From Strigamia acuminata (Eukaryota > Arthropoda > Chilopoda > Geophilomorpha > Linotaeniidae): a stretch of 64,000 nt of DNA. Under the pieces are notes generated by a model. It saw only the letters and a program-made list of their open reading frames with translations, was not told the DNA's origin and did no database searches. The translations under genes and the position numbers were made by a program. Below, piece after piece: positions 22,832 through 34,070 of the stretch (position 1 is the first letter of the stretch; each line of letters opens with the position of its first letter). The stretch covers positions 10,444,427 to 10,508,426 of the forward strand of contig OX442315.1 in NCBI GenBank assembly GCA_949358305.1. The letters are read 5' to 3'.

Positions 22832-23271
22832 TTAACCCTTCCAACCCGAAAGAATTTGTTTCCCATCTCTCCCTAAGATGGGCATTATATGACCCAGATT
22901 CTGCGCATGCGCAAAATCCGGGTTTTAGGGAATTCCGAACATCTAGCCAATGGGGTTAGATTGTCTATTCATGTAGTGAACGCCATATGGACGTGGTGGA
23001 CATGATTGACATTAGCGGAGCCTGCTGATGATCATACTTTTTGACCTTTGGACTCCTAAGATGGGTCTTTTTTGACCCAGTTAAACTTTGAGTTCAAATT
23101 ACAGAAAAACTTAAAAAATTAAAAAAATTTCAACTGTGGTATAGTGTCTAGTGATGTTTCAAAGGAATAGTCAGCAAAAATCAGATAAAAAAAAAATTTA
23201 TTTGTTATAAAAAAAATGATTTTTTTAAAACGGGGTCACAAAATGACCCATCTCAGGGTTGGAAGGGTTAA
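22832..23271. mobile_element. piggyBac-type MITE inserted in RNase H1 coding sequence
   Basis: TTAACCCTTCCAACCC at the left and GGGTTGGAAGGGTTAA at the right, each with TTAA, which is the piggyBac target duplication. The interior repeats a motif close to CCTAAGATGGG...TTTGACCCAG in both orientations. No transposase. It interrupts exon 3 of RNase H1 copy 2. Confidence 0.9.
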
Positions 23272-24321
23272 TGGTCACTTCTTGATAACCCAACTCCTTG
23301 GCTTGGCGAATGCCACGTTCTGCCGCTCGGATTTCGGCGCTGATGTTGGTTTGGCGGCCACCGATTGGTTCGCTCAAATTCCTGAATAAAAATAAAATAA
23401 AAATGAGATGAATTTTTCTGATTTTGTATTTTAGATAAATAAAACAAATTTTTTTCAACTACTGACAAAATAATTTATTTTTCTTACCTGGGATCGTCTC
23501 GGCCCCAACTTACACCGATTCCTGCAGAAGCGCCGTCACGGCCGTTGTTCGCGCATGCGCCATCCGTGTACACATTGGCGCATCGTGAATCTAGAAACGG
23601 ATAAATTCATTAAAATACATTTTTTAAAATAAATTTAAATTAAATTTGAGTTTTACTGGAAGATTGGTTGTAGTTTTCTCCTCTGCGACTCATTTTAATT
23701 TAAGAAATGGATGTTTTACCTGTAAAAATTCAAAATAATCAACCGACCACCCTGATTGGCTCAAATATATTCAAAATTAAAAAACTATACATCGAAATTT
23801 AAATACAAGAAAAAAATTTCGTGAACGATAGATCGTTCGATTAAAAACAAATAAAAAACTTGCCTGATAACCGATAAAAGTTAACGTACACCTTTGAGCA
23901 ACGACGATCGAAGAGACAATGGAAAGTTATCGGAATAAGATCCTACCGTGTGATATATTTCAGCAAATCAAAAAGCTTGGTTTTACAGCTACTTCAAGAA
24001 AATAAGCTCGACGGCTCCATCCAACGGGAATAAGCAGAAACAAAAGTACTAAATGTCTCGTCGGGCTTGTCTAGACTCGGTCTAACCACAGATCTAACCT
24101 GCCTCGCATTTCTTGCACACATGTCTTTCATATTCGCGGGGCGCTGGGATTTTCTGCAAATGAAATAGAGGCGACTGCTTTCGCGAAATAACATTCAAAC
24201 ATACGTAATAATGGAAGAAAAAATAACAGACTCGAAGTGAAAGGTGATATATTCTTATTTATTTGAATAATAAAATATTGACGCTTGTAAAAGTCTCGTT
24301 TTGAAAATTTATAGGTTTATG

Positions 24322-24560
24322 TGTTTTCACAATTCCTCGCTAGATGTCTCAGGAATTTTAAAATGGCGTTATCGAGAATTTAATGGGATTGAACTTTAAT
24401 GAAGTATTTAATTTTACCGAGTTTACTCAATTTGCGCTCGATGGGAGACGTTGGAGTTGCTGGAATCCGCCAGAAATAGTTTTCCAGACATTAAAAAACT
24501 TTCTGCTGGAAGTCGTCTAAATCCCTCCATTTAGCAGCGTGGATTTTAATGAATGGTATG
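24322..24560 (-). pseudogene. Relic of the degenerate RNase H-like gene
   Basis: On the minus strand, blocks match the gene at 44-664 in order: GACGACTTCC, TGGAAAACT, GGCGGATTCCA, CCATCGAGCGCAA, then GAGACATCTAGCGA in place of the last exon. In that last block the frame reads a stop (TAG) where the active copy encodes the DKLAKQ region. Indels separate the blocks. It is the duplicated partner of the plus-strand paralogue. Confidence 0.7.
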
Positions 24561-24689
24561 ATAATTAATTTAATGGCATTATATTTTCATTTTTAGATCC
24601 AAGACAAATATAATTTTGATAATAATCCACAATTGAAACTGGGTCTTTCTTTTGACTGAAAAAAAAATCTATTTTCATAAAAGGAATTT

Positions 24690-27015
24690 TTTTAGATCTG
24701 TATGGAGAAACTGTAATAAACAAGAAAAAAAATCCAATGCATTTCCGAAAGGTAAATATTAGCAAATAAAATGTCTAAAAGAAGTGATACAGCTAGTGAA
24801 TGCAAAGGTACTATGCCACGTTTCTTTATAGATGAAAAAAGAAAGATCAGTTCAGTATGGAATGCCAGCAGAATTAGGCCATTAATAAGAAACACGACCA
24901 TATCCTACGGGAAGGTAAACCCATGAGTAGTTCTTAAATAATACGAGCTTATATGGATAATAATAAATTGCAGGGATCTAAAGGAACGTGTGTCGACACT
25001 CAGAGCAATGTAGTTATTGCGGAAATGGATTTTATGCTAGCAAGTCAAGTATTTGTAACAACCGGTAAATATTATCTTCAAATTGCTGAAAGTCTGTAAC
25101 AATAATTTTTATAAATTTTTAAATGGTGAATTGTCAGAGGGAAAAATACCCGTTGATTGCCAAGCAAAAATTACCATTAAGTATAACATGCTTGATCTCG
25201 GTGAAATAGAAAATGATATCGATAGATATATTTTAGGATTTGTAATGGTACAGTTATTATCACGACTATAATGAATTTTGTTTCATTATTGGTATCCAAG
25301 TGCCAATTGGGCATTGAGGATAAAATATGACATCCCACAATGAATTAAAATTTTGTCACCAGATAAGACTAAACAAAATTACATTTCTTAATCACTTATT
25401 CTTTTGGCAAATGGTAAATAGTCAACTTGCAAACAAAGAATAAAACGAATAGATACGATCCTGACTTTATACCGCGCATCTCATCTGTTTTGAACCATTC
25501 TGAATTATTATTCGCCATTAAGAGAGTAAGTTACTTCAGATTTCTGCTCATTGTAATCTGATAAGATAAGAAAAAGCAACCTGATTTGTCGTTCCAGTAT
25601 AAATTTCTAAACAGAAGAAGTTTTCCTTGTGTGGAAGAACGTGAAGAGCTAGAATGCCATTACTCATGTTTCAAAAAATTCATATCAACTGACATCACGC
25701 CGCTCTGCAATTAAATACAATCATCCCAAAATTAGTATAAAGCTATTAAATTATGTGTTGGCACGACTTTCGCGCTTTTGCAATCACTTGAGTCAGTAAA
25801 CTAACCTTTGCTAGAAAACTCCATTCCGTGCAAAGCTTACTTTCATATTGCCGCTGCATAATATTCAATAAAATCATTTCAGATTGCCTTGCATGTCCAA
25901 TTTTGATCTTAAAGAATGCTTTGCAAATAATTTAACCTGCACGTATATGAAAGAAATTCATAAAACAATTAAACTTATCAATCTGCATTACGACTGCAAT
26001 TGTGCCAGAGCTTGCAACAAAATTATGATAATTGCTCATCAAAATTTTGATAATGTCGCCGATAACACTTTGACATTTTCTTCATTCAGCAATCAAAGAC
26101 TCACTTTGTCCCAGCAATTCTGCTACGACTTCAATGCTCTGCTGTGTGACGTAGGAGGTTTTCTTGGCTTGTACATCGGAGCCTCGTGTTTGAGTTTAGT
26201 CGAAGTGTTCACTCGCAGAGCACAAAAGCAGTACAAGAAGATGGCCATGTCCCGGAAGTGGAAAAGATGGTTCGAAAAGAAAATTTTTCAGCATATTCGT
26301 AAAATTATACCCAGACAAAACGAATACACATTATCACAGGAAGTAAACACTCAATCCTACAGGTTATTAATGCGGATCAAAGTATTGATTGTGCTTTCGT
26401 GCATTTGTGTCTGCATTTATCAGGTCAGCAGTCGCATAATGTCGTTTTACTCGTTTCCTGTGTACACCACAATTGAAGTAGTGGAAGACAGCTTGTTCAA
26501 ATCCCAACGTTACTTATTTGTAACGAGGGTGAAACTGTGATTGCTGAAAAAGAAGAAGTTATCGAAAACAACAATTTAGATGAAAAGTGCATTGAGAAAT
26601 TGAGCATTGCCGAATTACTCGACCCATCATCGGTATTTGCTGGCGATGCAGATCGTTTGTGGAAAGCTTGGTCTAACATCAACAGTTTTTTGCCTTTGAT
26701 ACGTTTCTTTGTAAAGGGCAGCAAGTTGTGGGTTTCTGTAGAGATGTTACCTTAGATATAATTTATTTTATAATGCAGGGTGCCATGGAACTAGATACCT
26801 CCTTTGTAAACCAAGAGGAAGGAAATAAAACTTCTGCTTCGACCATATTTGGAGATTGCACTAAAGTCAAATATGGTAAAATTAACCAAATTTGGATATT
26901 TCTAATAAAATAGAAATACGATGTCACCATAGATAAGGTTCAATACAATATACTAACAGGGTATGTTTGCATCGTGCAATCGATTGAGGATAGAGGTTGC
27001 AATTCACATTCTAAA
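24690..27015 (+). pseudogene. Gene B: truncated two-module DEG/ENaC pseudogene
   Basis: Recognisable exons are 24793-24914, 24974-25064, 25138-25247, 25422-25525, 25598-25710, 25883-26698, 26779-26875 and 26933-27015 (exons 2 to 9 of the family). Only a tail-like trace of exon 1 remains at about 24690-24751, so the first TM1 is gone. Exon 5 is one base short compared with the other copies. The exon 6 donor is lost (CTGCAATTAAAT for CTGCAGGTAAAT). A one-base deletion near 26489 shifts the frame after the second TM1. The exon 7 donor GT has become AT (26699). Exons 10-12, with the second TM2, are absent. The inverted RNase H duplication ends within about 130 bp of its broken start. It is not expected to make a channel. 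Confidence 0.85.
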
Positions 27016-28668
27016 GTAAGTCCATTCTTTGTATTAAACTTGTCACGTGTATGGTTTTTACCTCCATTTTTAATTTTTTAATTTTTCCAATTTTCATTAT
27101 AATTCCTATTTTATTTCAATTTTATTTCAATTTTTTAATTTTGCCAACTCATCGTCTGTAATTTGTGTGCAAATCGTTTGCGCATACAATTGCTCTCAAC
27201 ATCTTTTTATTTCAACCCCACCCCTGATCACAATTGACATCGCTTGTCAATCATGTTATCAGAAGTGACTTCTGGGCTACCTTACCTCCTAAACAACACT
27301 TCTTGCTTAATTGTCAACAGAGACACACCTCTCTTAGACTTTATTGTTGTAACATTTAATGGGGAAATGATGCAGGATTTTGCTTTCCTGCTTGGTCTTT
27401 GTTCTTGACCAATACTAATCTTTGATGCTGTTATACCAGCATCCCCTATGTAAAATTAGCATAATAAAATCACTTGTAAATCTGAATTTAACAATGGCTG
27501 ACTTGTTTCATGCTCTCTAGACGATCACGATTTGCATTAGTATCCAAAAATACCAATTTATTTCCTATTTAATTCAGTAATTTTATTTATTTCCAATATA
27601 ATTCAGTCATTCCATTTCTTTCCAATATAATTCAGTAATTTTATTAATTTCCCATTAATTTCAGTAAGTTTATCCATTTCCCATATATTTCAGTAAGTTT
27701 ATCAATTTCCCATATATTTCAGTAAGTTTATCAATTTCCTATATAATTCATTAATTATAGTTAATTCCCAATAACAAGATGCTCATATATAAGAGAGCTG
27801 TATTAAGTTATACATATTAGTTGGTTTCTTTTACACCAAGAAACGGTACGGCCTTTGCTGCAGGATCTATGTAAAATAAAATGAAGAAAAAAACATTTAT
27901 TAGTTATATTACATTACAGTTTTATACAGTATATTTACCAGTTGCTTTAGAAACATTACCAGAAGTTACTTGCTGTTGTGGTTTTTCTTGTGCTAATTTA
28001 TGAGGATGAAAATCAAAATATATCATTAAAGGGGTGCTGTCTTAACACCCCTATACACTATGGCATGGTCATGGTTAAAATAAAAATAGGAGAAAACGTA
28101 TAAACAATATTACAAAGTTCTCCAAACAAAACACTAAACTATAGCATGGTCATTCATTAGGAAATAAATTAGAAGAAAACAAGTGCAATAGAAACAAGTG
28201 GAAAACAACATGAGGTCAGTGGTATCTAGTGTACAGAGTCACTCTGTACACCGGACACTATAACCGATCCCAACGACGACAAGTGGGAAACTGCAAGACT
28301 GCTGTGCTTCGATTTTTTTCTTGACCGTCCTCTCCAGGCATCACACATGTCCAAGTCTCCTACTCTCGACCTAACCTAACAGAACCTTAACCATAGGCCC
28401 CCTGACGGTTTTCAGGGGGCTTTGGCGTTTCCTAACCTTGTCGAGCGAGTAATATGACTCAGAATGAGTGATGAAACGAGAGAACGGAAGAAAAAAATCG
28501 ATATTTAGCCAATAGAATATCGATTGATTTGTTTTAAGTTAATGCGCTCGCGCTCCGGTGGAAAATGTCTCGTCTTTGGGTGGTTCTTCAGTGTCATTGG
28601 ACATTCCTGCAGTGTGAGAGTATTTTAAAATTACACATTAATTATTTTTTGGAATTGTAAAACAATAT
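27016..28668. other. Spacer after pseudogene B, with minisatellite
   Basis: It has no exons 10-12 of the channel family. A 29-bp minisatellite lies at 27570-27775 (see its own entry). On the minus strand, 28060-27780 holds two exon-like stretches ending in a frame that reads QEKPQQQ and VPFLGVKETN, which could be the end of an unrecognised gene. A GC-rich hairpin (GGCCCCCTGA, TCAGGGGGC) lies at 28397-28422. Confidence 0.4.
27570..27775. repeat. 29-bp minisatellite, about 6 copies
   Basis: The unit ATTTCAGTAAGTTTATCAA, then TTTCCCATAT, repeats head to tail. Units on the left are more diverged (TTCAGTAATTTTATT, CCAATATAA). Confidence 0.85.
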
Positions 28669-28896
28669 TTATTCATCATCACTTTCACATGATTGGTCAG
28701 TTGAATGATCATTCACTTTTGGCCAGATTTGATCCCATGGGTCCCATGATAAGTCGCCGGATGAGTCGCTGGATTGGTCACTTGATTGGTCACTTGATTG
28801 GTCACTCCTTTCATCACTTGACTGCTCACTTGACTCGTCACTTGATTGGTCACTATGGACACCAGTTCCTAATAATACGTCATAAATTATTTGCAC
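28669..28896 (-). CDS. Unrecognised small acidic Ser/Asp-rich open frame
   Basis: 75 codons ending at TAA, rich in Asp, Ser, Gln and Glu because of a short tandem repeat of GACCAATCAAGT, giving DQSS units; it ends in SDDE. A splice acceptor-like TTAG precedes it. On the same strand, an exon-like stretch with MSNDTEEPPKDE lies downstream at 28606-28540. This may be the tail of a small gene or only a translated microsatellite. No domain is recognised and I give no function. Confidence 0.25.
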   Translation of the reverse strand: MQIIYDVLLGTGVHSDQSSDESSEQSSDERSDQSSDQSSDQSSDSSGDLSWDPWDQIWPKVNDHSTDQSCESDDE

Positions 28897-29120
28897 CCTA
28901 TTTATTCTTCCTTTTTCACTAAAAATGATTTAATTCTGCACTGCTGTTTTTTTGCACTGTTTTTTCTTTTTTTTTGCACTGAAAATTACTTAATTCTGCA
29001 CTAATGTTTAAAATTTTGCCAACATGCCTTTACGGCCTTAGATAGCCTACCTAATGTTGGAATGTTGTGTATACATTACAGTATGGCAATGTGGTATTCC
29101 GTAGTGTGGTGCAACATGAG

Positions 29121-29596
29121 TGGCGCCATAGTGTAAGAAGGGATAGTGGTCTCACTCCGTAAGTTTCCTGATTCGCCACGGTGGCGCTGCTTTGCACAGA
29201 CAGACTACTACAGCATAGAAATGCATGCTGAACTAGGTCAAAACCACTCATTTTGATTGTTTTAAGCATCAGAAATAAAAATAATTATTACACACATATT
29301 TTAGACGACGAAACATTAATTTGGTAAAAAAGATGAATAAAATTAATTTTAAAAAATTTTTTTTTAATTATTTTTTTATTTTTATTATTTTATTATTTTT
29401 ATTTTTTTATCTTTAAATTATTTTTTAAATTATTTTTACTTCTGATGCTTAAAACAATCAAAATGAGTGGTTTTGACCTAGGTCAGCATGCATTTCTATG
29501 CTGTCGTAGTCTGTCTGTGTAAAGCAGCGCCACCGTGGCGAGTCAGGGAACTGACGGAGTGAGACCACTATCCCTTCTTACACTATGGTGGCGCCA
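29121..29596. mobile_element. Foldback element with about 155-bp arms
   Basis: TGGCGCCATAGTGTAAGAAG at the left is answered by CTTCTTACACTATGGTGGCG at the right. The complementarity runs through GGTCTCACTCCG, GCCACGGTGGCGCTGC, TTCTATGCTG and AATGAGTGGTTTTGACCTAG to TCTGATGCTTAAAACAATCA. The loop is about 160 bp of almost pure A/T. It is non-coding. Confidence 0.8.
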
Positions 29597-31170
29597 ATGA
29601 TTATTTAGTCTACTTATGTAGTTTCATGTAACCATGTCTACCCCATGTACAGTTTTAACGAGATCAAATTATTGACACCCCCAAATTAAATGAAAAATTA
29701 CCCAAATCGATTTAATTGCACACCAATTATTCACACACTATTTTTATTTATTTGACCCCCCCATTAGTAGTTAACAAACCCCAAAAAATATTTATTTCCA
29801 CACTGTTTATTTTAACACTATTTTCCTTGATTTTTCCACCAAATATTAAATATCCCCGGTTTAATGTTTGCAATGCCAGTGTGGCCTTAGATGGCCTACC
29901 CCATTTGCTTTTATGCCCAATTGGAACATTCTTGGCCTTGGGTGGCACTACCAGAAAGCCCTCCTTTATGGCTACTCCAAGAGTATGCTTGCAGACATGT
30001 TTTGTCGGTAGTTATCGAATCGGCGCCAATTTTGAAGTTTGGTCTGCCTCAAGTGTGTGTCAATGTCTGGTTCACGCACATTGTTTTGGTTTGTGGGCGT
30101 AATGAAATAAAATTTTTGATTACCCCTGAGACGAGTCTTGACACACGACTTCGATGCTTGCCAGTTGTATGCTTCGGATAATAACTTCAATGTACGGGTT
30201 GGTTGTAGAGCAAATAATTTAGCATTTAGCAAGCTGAGCCCAGACAATGACCAACATGCCACCCAACAAAACGATTCAAGTACTCCTCCTCAAAGTAATC
30301 CGAAAAATCAACAACGCTTGTCTCCAGTCTTCATTTCTTAAGCAATAGGCCTTTTGCTACTTCGAAATTCTGGTCTGAGTTTGCCAACTGTAATGCCAAA
30401 ATATCCGATCTCAATGACACACACGTCGAAAACGTCATAAAAATGTTCATAAAACTACTAAAACGCCTTAAAAACGTTCCCGGGGAAAATAATTGAATTT
30501 GGGGGATAGATTCAATGATTTGGGGGATAGATTCAATGATTTGGGGGCAAACTCAATATGTGTGAAATTAAATATTTTAGGTGTTTTTATAATTATAAAT
30601 AGGGGGTCAATAAATACAACCCAGTTTTAACCCCCAGTCCGAATAAGGCCACCCATAGAGTAAGACATGCTCTGGGTCTCTCTCTTCAAGAAGTAACAAT
30701 ACCTTGTTCCCTTTTCCCCCAAGAAGAATGTTTTTGCCTTCTGTCTGATTGGGGATAAAAAGATTAAGATTGAGCTGCTTTCGGATATTGAGATGAGGAA
30801 TTTGAAGTGACCAAAGCCTCATTCATCAAGAAATAGAGTTGTGAGGAAGTATCAGCTCCCTCCTTGCCTATACTGGGTCATACCACTCCGCGAGCAGGGG
30901 ATGACCTTAGACCTTAGGGCCATTTGCCAGCGTGTGGCAAGGGGTCACCGACTTTTTCTAAAACATGTGTGCAAGCACATCATGGACATGTTTGTAATAA
31001 TGTTTTTAATAATCTCCAGAAGCCAAAAAATTCTTCTCTGGGAGAAAAGAAAAAGGCACAGTTAGTATAATTTTAAACATTAGTGCGGAATTAAGTAATT
31101 TGCCGTGTGAAAAAAAGAATATATAGTGCGTAATTAAATCATTTTTAGTGAAAAAGTTAGAAGAAATAGT
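29597..31170. other. Intergenic, no gene supported
   Basis: Open frames here are short and overlapping on both strands with no domain. Near 30840-30960 a block resembling 48045-48140 (CTATACTGGGTCA, then GGGGATG and GGCAAGGGGTCACCG) marks a dispersed repeat. Two adjacent copies of TTTGGGGGATAGATTCAATG lie near 30500. Confidence 0.4.
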
Positions 31171-31329
31171 AGGTGCATTCAAAAAGTCTAAAACGTATGC
31201 AAAACTCGTTTCGTGTTTGAATGTGACGTCATTCCCATTGAATACTGAAAAATGTTATTCAATGGGAATGACGTCACGTTCAAACACGAAACGAGTTGTG
31301 CATACGTTTTAGACTTTTTGAATGCACCT
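31171..31329. mobile_element. Near-perfect 159-bp palindrome with about 72-bp arms
   Basis: AGGTGCATTCAAAAAGTCTA to ATTCCCATTGAATA is followed by a loop of about a dozen bases and the complement, ending TAGACTTTTTGAATGCACCT. Only a few mismatches are seen between arms. It would form a strong hairpin as RNA. It could be a foldback MITE or a source of hairpin RNA. Confidence 0.85.
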
Positions 31330-32088
31330 AGTGTTTCAATAAATACAATAATAATAAATAATATACATTATAATTAGGATAGAAATATTATAAGGTGCAA
31401 AGGTGTTTATTTTATGTCTTTAAACGTTGGGACAGTGCAAGAATGGCCAGGAGACATTGGGTGAGTGCAAGAATTGGCCAAAACAGTAGATGTTGGTGTA
31501 CAATGATACAGATAACAGTGGTTTTGGTGTGCTATGGTGTATTACAGTGGATGAAGTAGTGCAATGATACAGATAATGATGGAAGTTGGTGGACATATGG
31601 GAAAAGTGGGGAGAAGTAGTTAAAGGCTTGCAAATTTAGTTCTAGATTTTTGCAATGGAAACTGCTGCAATGATTTTACACTTACCATTAACTGCAGATG
31701 TTATGTTGTTTTCTGCAATGAGATAAGACCAATGCATCAGTAAAATTATAGAAGCAATTCTTCTATGACCCTTGGCAATCATAGTGAGCTTCAGTTTTTC
31801 TCTGAATGTCCTGTTTTTTATAAGAAGTAATTTATTATGTAGTTAAGATACTTTGAATGGCACAAAAGAATATTTAATTTCAAAATTTAATTGTTTCAAT
31901 TGTAAAATTGTTACCGGAGAGCATCCATGTTTTTCTCTTTAAGAACACTAACAAAATAAATTGCCAAAGAGATACTAAATTACTATTGTTATAGTTTTTA
32001 TCGCCTTATTCTTTTGTGTTTTAACAATCACCCAAATTAGTGTGGCATTCGATTATAACATTCTTCAAACTACGTAAATAAATTAATA
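31330..32088. other. Intergenic, nothing identified
   Basis: AT-rich spacer with short direct repeats near 31500-31590 (CAATGATACAGATAA twice). No gene or element is recognised. Confidence 0.4.
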
Positions 32089-32849
32089 TACAGGATGTTT
32101 CGTTTAAGACCCCCCCAGTCAATTTACAGAATAAGTATATGCTTTTTTTAAAAACCAAGCAGACTATTCTATAGCAAAGTATGGATGACGAATCCAATGA
32201 TGTAATCAAATTTCATGCCAGACATGCAACAATGCACTTTTTATTTGCTAACTCGTTAGCTGGTTGAGATAGAGCAAAGTTTCCAATTACAAAGTTGTAG
32301 AGCACCATAAAATTAGTACTATCCAATTTATCTTAGTCATCTTAAGTTAATTTTTTTCATTTTAAAATGAAAACAAATCAGCTAAAATAAAGCCAGCCAT
32401 TGTGGCAAAAATTAAATTTCTACTGCAAAAGTACTGAATTTCTTCAATAAATGTATTCAAATTTGCATTATTATGCAAGTAAACAAGAAAAACCACTGTA
32501 TTTTTTAAATGCCTAAATTATTTTATTTTCTAAGAATAAACATTTTCAATTTGCTGATTTGTTTTCCTTTTTTTTTAAAAAAAAAAAGTTAACTTAAGGT
32601 GACTAAGATAAGTTGGATAGTACTAATTTTATGGTGCTTTACAACTTTGTAATTGGAAACTTTGCTCTATCTCAACCAGCTAACGAGTTAGCAAATGAAA
32701 AGTGCATTGTTGCATGTCTGACATGAAATTTGATTACACCATTGGATTCGTCATCCGTACTTTGCTATAGAATAGTCTGCTTGGTTTTTTAAAAAAGCAT
32801 ATACTTATTCTGGAAATTGACTGGGGAGTCTTAAACGAAACACCCTGTA
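32089..32849. mobile_element. Inverted-repeat element with TACAGGRTGTTTCGTTTAAG ends
   Basis: The left arm (32089-32380) and right arm (32580-32849) are complementary over about 280 bp, including GAATAAGTATATGCTTTTTT, GCTAACTCGTTAGCTGGTTG and AGTTGTAGAGCACCATAA. Ends carry TA, which fits a TA target. A single arm is found at 14073-14359, and a diverged relative at 33575-34070. No transposase is present. Confidence 0.75.
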
Positions 32850-33574
32850 TGTAAGCAATTAAAAAAAATTAATTGCAGTTTTGGTGATGATGTACAGTGA
32901 CTTAACAACAAACTGTCATCCCTAAACCCCAAACCCTTCACCCTAAATTTAATTTTTTAAATTCAACTTGGGTCCTCAGTATCAGTATACAGGGTGGGCT
33001 AGAAAATGTGGCATACTCAAATATATAATGTTGCATAATAATATCAAATTCACTTTTTTTGGCCCAGCCTGTGATTAATGAAATGCTGAAAAATCTACTA
33101 CTATAAAACAAACTCATCTTACCTCTGTGACCACCTTTGTTGAGTACGATTTTGTGGATATATTCTTGGGAGTGTATGTGGTTCAACATAGACAACATAA
33201 GACAACTACTATCATTAAATTAAACAAATACATAATCTTATATTTATGTACTGTAGCTCAAATATCAATAAAATAACAGTAAAAGTACATCCTTGTTTAA
33301 TTTTAAGCACACAATAATATCCTGTATAAGATCCGGTAAGAAATCTGATGAGATTAGACACTAACAATGGTTTGCTTGTAATGAGTGAAGACAAGAAGTA
33401 TAATATCAAACAATAAAAAATATTTAAATGTTTGCAAAATATTTTAGAAAACTGAGCTAGATTTTTGTGGTTGGGGTTTTTATTTCTTAATTTTAGTTTT
33501 CCAGTTGAAAAATTATCGTGACTGGACAAAGCAGTCAAAAAGTTGTTAGGTTAACGGGATTGGTCAAAGTCAAA

Positions 33575-34070
33575 AACAGGGTGAGTCAAAAGCCTGTTCC
33601 CCTCAAATATTTCCTGAGCAATTGCATCCAGGCCAACTTTGATGAAGCGATCATATAGAAAGTTGGGTGAGAGCAATCCAATGATGTAATCAAATTTGAC
33701 CTTGAAGGCCATTTTCATGGTCATTCACTTGCTAACTTCTAAACCAATCCGGTTAGAGCAAAAAAGTCAATTACAAAGTTGTAGAGCACCATCAAATTTC
33801 AACTCTCCAACTTATTTTAGTTATCTTCGATTTTCTTTTTAAAAAGGAAACAAATCAGAAAAAAATCAGCAAAATGGAATTTTTTATTATTGTGAAAAAA
33901 AAAATCATTGAGGCATTAAAAACGATAGTGGTTTTTCTTGAGTACTTGCATGATAATGCACATTTGAATACATTTATTTAAGAAATTTAGTACTTTTGCA
34001 GTAGAAATTTAATTTTTGCCACAATGGCAGGCTTTATTTCAGCTAATTCGTTTTCATTTTAAAATGAAGT
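33575..34070. mobile_element. Diverged relative of the 32089 element
   Basis: It starts at ACAGGGTGAGTCAAAAGCCT and shares CAATCCAATGATGTAATCAA, then ATTTG, and ACAAAGTTGTAGAGCACCAT with the 32089 arms. No clear right terminus is seen. Confidence 0.45.

Larger units (their letters stand above)
22367..23693 (-). pseudogene. RNase H1 copy 2, exon 3 split by a piggyBac-type MITE
   Basis: Minus-strand exons are 23693-23657, a second of about 104 bp at 23490-23594, 23381-22806, 22746-22622 and 22450-22367. Boundaries and phases match the intact gene at 1431. Catalytic residues are still encoded: YTDGAC, AEIRAAERGI, TDSKF and NEAAD with HGHSGD. A 436-bp element lies in exon 3 at a TTAA between the Glu and the second Asp and brings stop codons. 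Counting only one TTAA, the flanking codons join in frame, reading VTI then NTDSKF. The gene was therefore probably intact at insertion, and the damage is recent relative to the duplication. It is called a pseudogene because no splice sites allow clean removal of the element from the transcript. Confidence 0.85.
22367..24560 (-). repeat. Minus-strand arm of the inverted RNase H segmental duplication
   Basis: Counterpart of about 290-2218 on the plus strand. Gene order along the strand is kept: degenerate paralogue relic (24560-24322), spacer with TCTAGACAAGCCCGACGAG, then RNase H1. Its left boundary is the RNase H1 3' end. Its right boundary lies next to the truncated start of channel pseudogene B. 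Confidence 0.7.
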
